Below are positions 22,206 through 24,808 of a DNA stretch of 24,808 bases, piece by piece. Numbering within the stretch: the first letter of the stretch is position 1; each line of letters opens with the position of its first letter. The stretch lies in the NCBI GenBank assembly GCA_002419215.1, contig DIFQ01000018.1:1-24808 (forward strand), in the 5' to 3' direction. Source of the stretch: Syntrophaceae bacterium UBA5744 (lineage in GTDB: Bacteria > Desulfobacterota > Syntrophia > Syntrophales > UBA2192). Made by a program: the position numbers and the translations under genes. Under the pieces are notes generated by a model. That model saw only the letters and a program-made list of their open reading frames with translations. It had not been told where the DNA came from and searched no databases.

Positions 22206-22943
22206 ATGCAAGTCATCTACGGCATCAATCCCGTCTCGGAGATCCTCAGAATCGAAGGGGGCAATGTCCGCAAAATCATTCTCGCCGAGGGGCGGAAAGG
22301 CGAGGACGTGAAAAAGATTCTCGGGCTGGCATCGGCCCGGGGAATTGCGGTGGAGGTCCACAAGCGTGAAGCCCTCGACCGCCAGGCAGGTACCACGGCC
22401 CACCAGGGCGTACTGTGCCTCTGCGCGGAGTTTGCCTACGCGGGCCTCGAGGAGATCATCGCAAACCGCCATCCCGCCTTTCCTTCGAGCCTCGTCCTCC
22501 TGCTCGACGGGATCGAGGACCCCCAGAACCTCGGTTCCCTCATCCGCACGGCCCAATGCTTCGGCGCCAACGGGGTCGTCATCCCCCGAGACCGTGCCGC
22601 CGGGATCACCCCCGCCGTCATCAAGGCCTCTGCCGGCGCCGCCGGGCACATCCCGGTCGCCCAGGTCGTCAATCTCACCCAGGCTATTGAATTTTTGAAG
22701 GAAAAAGGATTCTGGATCTACGGAACCGATGCCGGCGCGCCCTGCGATGTGGGATCGGTCCGTTTCGAGGGCGACGTGGGTCTCGTCATGGGCAGTGAAG
22801 GCAAAGGGATGAGACCGCTTGTCAAAAAACACTGCGATGTCCTTCTTTCCATTCCCCTCTTCGGCAAGGTCGACTCGTTGAACGTGTCGGTCGCCGCCGG
22901 CATCCTCCTGCACGAAATCCGCAGGGAATCGGCTCCCCGTTGA
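22206..22943 (+). CDS. rlmB: TrmH-family 23S rRNA 2'-O-methyltransferase (RlmB type)
   Basis: RlmB methylates the ribose of G2251 in the E. coli 23S rRNA peptidyl-transferase loop using S-adenosylmethionine. The 245-residue protein has an N-terminal substrate-binding domain starting VIYGINPVSEIL. The three SPOUT motifs are LDGIEDPQNLGSLIRTA, LVMGSEGKGMRPLV and IPLFGKVDSLNVSVAAGILLHE, forming the trefoil knot. Length matches RlmB (about 243). The ATG at 22206 is preceded by heptad repeat sequence with no Shine-Dalgarno sequence, which is unusual here. The stop TGA sits in the loop of a perfect 7-bp hairpin. A related TrmH-family target cannot be excluded. Confidence 0.92.
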   Translation: MQVIYGINPVSEILRIEGGNVRKIILAEGRKGEDVKKILGLASARGIAVEVHKREALDRQAGTTAHQGVLCLCAEFAYAGLEEIIANRHPAFPSSLVLLLDGIEDPQNLGSLIRTAQCFGANGVVIPRDRAAGITPAVIKASAGAAGHIPVAQVVNLTQAIEFLKEKGFWIYGTDAGAPCDVGSVRFEGDVGLVMGSEGKGMRPLVKKHCDVLLSIPLFGKVDSLNVSVAAGILLHEIRRESAPR

Positions 22944-22968
22944 GCGGGGAGGCATCCGTCTCGGATGC
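22933..22968. repeat. Two tandem perfect hairpins at the rlmB stop codon
   Basis: CTCCCCG (22933-22939) pairs with CGGGGAG (22945-22951), with the rlmB stop codon in the loop. Directly after it GCATCCG (22952-22958) pairs with CGGATGC (22962-22968) around a TCT loop. No T-run follows; the octad array R6 begins at once. The pair may be a 3'-end stabiliser or a pause site. Confidence 0.6.
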
Positions 22969-22969
22969 G

Positions 22970-23070
22970 GAAGCTGGGAAGTTGCGAAGTTTTGAAGTTT
23001 GGAGAAGCGGATGGCCAATCGCATGATTCCTGTTTCTCCGAGCTTCTTAACTTCATAGCTTCTTAACTTC
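22970..23070. repeat. Octad array R6 (both arms)
   Basis: GAAG recurs at 22970, 22978, 22986 and 22994, and CTTC at 23043, 23051, 23059 and 23067, all in exact 8-nt steps. The spacer words differ from the other arrays (ctgg, ttgc, tttt, tttg), so this copy is the most diverged. It occupies the first part of the 360-bp rlmB-pilC gap. The rest of that gap (23071-23303) holds the sigma-54 promoter and an untranslated leader. Confidence 0.85.
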
Positions 23071-23102
23071 TGCCTTTTCACGTCTCCCCCCGTTCCACCC
23101 CA

Positions 23103-23118
23103 TGGCACCGATTTTGCT
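23103..23118 (+). promoter_or_regulatory. Sigma-54 (RpoN) -24/-12 promoter of pilC
   Basis: TGGCACCGATTTTGCT matches the sigma-54 consensus TGGCACRNNNNTTGCW at every fixed position except the R. The invariant GG (23104-23105) and GC (23116-23117) are exactly 10 nt apart. Transcription should begin near 23129, leaving a leader of about 175 nt. Control by an activator such as PilR is known for pilin genes in other bacteria, but no upstream activator site is identified here. Confidence 0.72.
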
Positions 23119-23303
23119 AGATTTTGCAGCAAGCCCCCTTGTCTCTCATGAGTACGGCATACCGGGATAAAGAAAACAGCAAATATGCCGATCATAAGAA
23201 AAGGCAGTGGATGTGCGCCACGGTCCCGTATGCGGGTCCCGATCCGGAAATGGATGTCTCAAATATCCCTATATAAAAAGCGGAACCATCGAGGAGAAGG
23301 AAA

Positions 23304-24509
23304 ATGGCAGTTTATGTTTGGGTAGCCCAGGGAAGGGCCGGCGAGATCAAAAAAGGCGAGACGGAAGGCATCAATGAGGCGGCCGTTCGCACCCAGTTGC
23401 GCAGGCAGGGTCTCAAACCGACCCGCGTCAAAGAGAAACCGAAGGATCTTCTGGAGATGATCCCTTTTCGGGGGAGCGTCAAGGGGAAGGATGTCGTTAT
23501 CTTTTCCCGCCAGTTTTCGACGATGATCAGTGCGGGTCTGCCACTTATCCAGTGCCTCGACATCCTGTCCGCACAGGAACAGAACAAGTCCTTTGCCAGG
23601 GTCATCCGGTCCATCAAGGAGGACATCGAGGGGGGCTCTACCCTCACCGACGCCCTGCGGAAGCACCCGAAGGTCTTCGACGATCTCTTTATCAACATGA
23701 TTGCCGCGGGCGAGGCCGGCGGCATCCTCGACACGATTCTGAACCGCCTGGCCACTTATCTTGAAAAGTCGATGAAGCTGAAGCGAAAGGTCAAAGGGGC
23801 CATGACGTACCCGGCCGTCGTCCTCTTCATTTCGTTTGCCGTCATCACCCTGCTGCTCGTCAAGGTCGTACCGGTCTTTCAGAGCATCTTCGCCGGGATG
23901 GGGAAGGAACTTCCCTTCCTGACGCAGTCTCTCATCGACCTGAGCAGCTTCGTCACGAACAATTCACTCTACATCGTCGGGGCGCTCATCATTGCCATTG
24001 TGGCCCTCGTGCGCTTCTACCAGACGGACAAGGGGCGGTACCTCTTCGACCGCCTGGTTCTCAAGCCCCCCGTGATCGGGCCGCTCATGCGGAAGGTGGC
24101 CATCGCCAAGTTCACGAGGACGCTCTCCACCATGATCTCCAGCGGCGTGCCCATCCTCGACGGCCTCGAGATCGTGAGCCGCACCGCCGGCAACAAGATC
24201 GTCGAGAAGGCCCTCATGGAGACGCGGAAGAACATCAGCGAAGGAAAGACGATCGCCGAGCCGCTGGCTGCAACTTCCGTTTTCCCGCCCATGGTGGTCC
24301 AGATGATCGCCGTCGGCGAGGCGACGGGGTCGCTCGATTCCATGCTCTCCAAGATCGCCGACTTCTACGATGACGAGGTGGAGACGGCCGTCAGCGCCAT
24401 GACGTCCATGCTCGAGCCCATGCTGATGGTCTTTCTGGGTGGAGTCGTCGGCGGGATGATCGTGGCGATGTACCTGCCGATATTCCAGATCGGCAACATC
24501 GTCGGCTAA
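23304..24509 (+). CDS. pilC: Type IV pilus inner-membrane platform protein PilC (GspF family)
   Basis: PilC is the inner-membrane platform on which the PilB and PilT motors act to extend and retract type IV pili. The 401-residue protein has two GspF domains (about 66-189 and 269-391), both with the FSRQFSTMISAGLPL-type repeat (second copy FTRTLSTMISSGVPI). Transmembrane helices lie at about 171-191, 222-240 and 374-394. The ATG at 23304 has AGGAGAAGG just upstream. It stands alone: no pilB, pilT or pilin gene follows, and a convergent tRNA gene and terminator lie downstream. A type II secretion GspF is possible, but length and N-terminus (YVWVAQGRAGE) favour PilC. Confidence 0.9.
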   Translation: MAVYVWVAQGRAGEIKKGETEGINEAAVRTQLRRQGLKPTRVKEKPKDLLEMIPFRGSVKGKDVVIFSRQFSTMISAGLPLIQCLDILSAQEQNKSFARVIRSIKEDIEGGSTLTDALRKHPKVFDDLFINMIAAGEAGGILDTILNRLATYLEKSMKLKRKVKGAMTYPAVVLFISFAVITLLLVKVVPVFQSIFAGMGKELPFLTQSLIDLSSFVTNNSLYIVGALIIAIVALVRFYQTDKGRYLFDRLVLKPPVIGPLMRKVAIAKFTRTLSTMISSGVPILDGLEIVSRTAGNKIVEKALMETRKNISEGKTIAEPLAATSVFPPMVVQMIAVGEATGSLDSMLSKIADFYDDEVETAVSAMTSMLEPMLMVFLGGVVGGMIVAMYLPIFQIGNIVG

Positions 24510-24575
24510 CAGGGCAGTCGACCGGAGGCGCATTCTTATATGTGCCTTGCCTTCATCTGCAGCTGTCACGTCCGT

Positions 24576-24670
24576 GAAGATAGGAAGATCGGAAGTGAGG
24601 AAGAGCGGATAGGAGAAGAAAAAATCCCCCATCCACTCCGATCTTCCGCTCTTCATAACTTCCTCACTTC
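24576..24670. repeat. Octad array R7 (both arms)
   Basis: GAAG recurs at 24576, 24584, 24592 and 24600, and CTTC at 24643, 24651, 24659 and 24667, all in exact 8-nt steps. The right arm shares 33 identical bases with R5. A small dyad TCACG-TC-CGTGA (24566-24577) abuts its left end, recalling the TCACG-GTA-CGTGA dyad next to R1. It lies downstream of pilC. Confidence 0.88.
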
Positions 24671-24747
24671 GTAATCGTTTTCGGGTCCGGGCACTTTTGA
24701 ACTGTCAGCCAGGACATCGAGGTAGCGAAAATTTCAAGAAATGAAAG

Positions 24748-24784
24748 AGCCCCGGACTCCATCAGGAGCCGGGGCTTTTTGTTT
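24748..24784. terminator. Rho-independent terminator between pilC and the tRNA gene
   Basis: AGCCCCGG (24748-24755) pairs with CCGGGGCT (24769-24776). The stem continues with CTCC/GGAG past one bulged A, and the loop is ATCA. TTTTTGTTT follows on the plus strand. On the minus strand the tail is a weaker T-rich run, so it probably ends both pilC-side transcription and the convergent tRNA transcript. Confidence 0.85.
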
Positions 24785-24795
24785 GGGCAAAAAAA

Positions 24796-24808
24796 TGGTC
24801 GGGATGGC
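24796..24808 (-). tRNA. 3' end of a tRNA, probably tRNA-Pro (cut by the window edge)
   Basis: Read on the minus strand, the last 13 bases are GCCATCCCGACCA. This fits an acceptor-stem 3' strand CATCCCG, discriminator A, and an encoded CCA. A G at position 72 implies C1:G72, which in bacteria is typical of tRNA-Pro, whose 5' end often reads CGGGATG. The terminator lies just downstream. The anticodon is outside the window. Confidence 0.65.

Overview
This GC-rich window looks like a chromosome segment of a Gram-negative bacterium of the former Deltaproteobacteria (Desulfobacterota), perhaps close to the Syntrophales. That placement is an inference from gene order (lysS-lolCD-bamA-skp-lpxD-lpxA-...-lpxB-msbA-lpxK, and hldA-DUF4416-yicC-gmk-rpoZ-pyrF). 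No taxonomic marker was searched.

The left two thirds (about 140-16405) is one long minus-strand block that builds the outer membrane. In transcription order it holds lysS, a lipoprotein-release ABC transporter (lolC, lolD), bamA, the periplasmic chaperone ompH/skp, then lipid A genes: lpxD, lpxA, a Gfo/Idh oxidoreductase plus a DegT aminotransferase (gnnA/gnnB type), lpxB, msbA, lpxK and an LpxL-family acyltransferase. The gnnA-gnnB pair between lpxA and lpxB predicts a lipid A made from 2,3-diamino-glucose, with amide-linked acyl chains where most bacteria have esters. fabZ and lpxI, often found in such clusters, are absent here.

A divergent promoter region (16406-16661) separates this block from a plus-strand block: UDP-glucuronate decarboxylase, heptose-7-phosphate kinase, a DUF4416 protein, yicC, gmk, rpoZ, pyrF, a TrmH-family rRNA methyltransferase (rlmB), and a lone pilC behind a near-consensus sigma-54 promoter. 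The right edge holds a terminator and the 3' end of a minus-strand tRNA, probably tRNA-Pro.

The most unusual content is between the genes. Apart from the divergent promoter region, every gap of about 67 bp or more carries one short-period word array. Two classes occur. Octad arrays repeat GAAG every exactly 8 nt, usually followed by a mirrored CTTC arm also in 8-nt steps. Heptad arrays repeat GGC every exactly 7 nt, usually followed by a GCC or CCC arm in 7-nt steps. Thirteen such loci fall in 24.8 kb. They form potential hairpins, sit against gene ends, supply stop codons, lengthen LpxB, and in places replace the ribosome-binding site. They are the best candidate for an undescribed system in this window.
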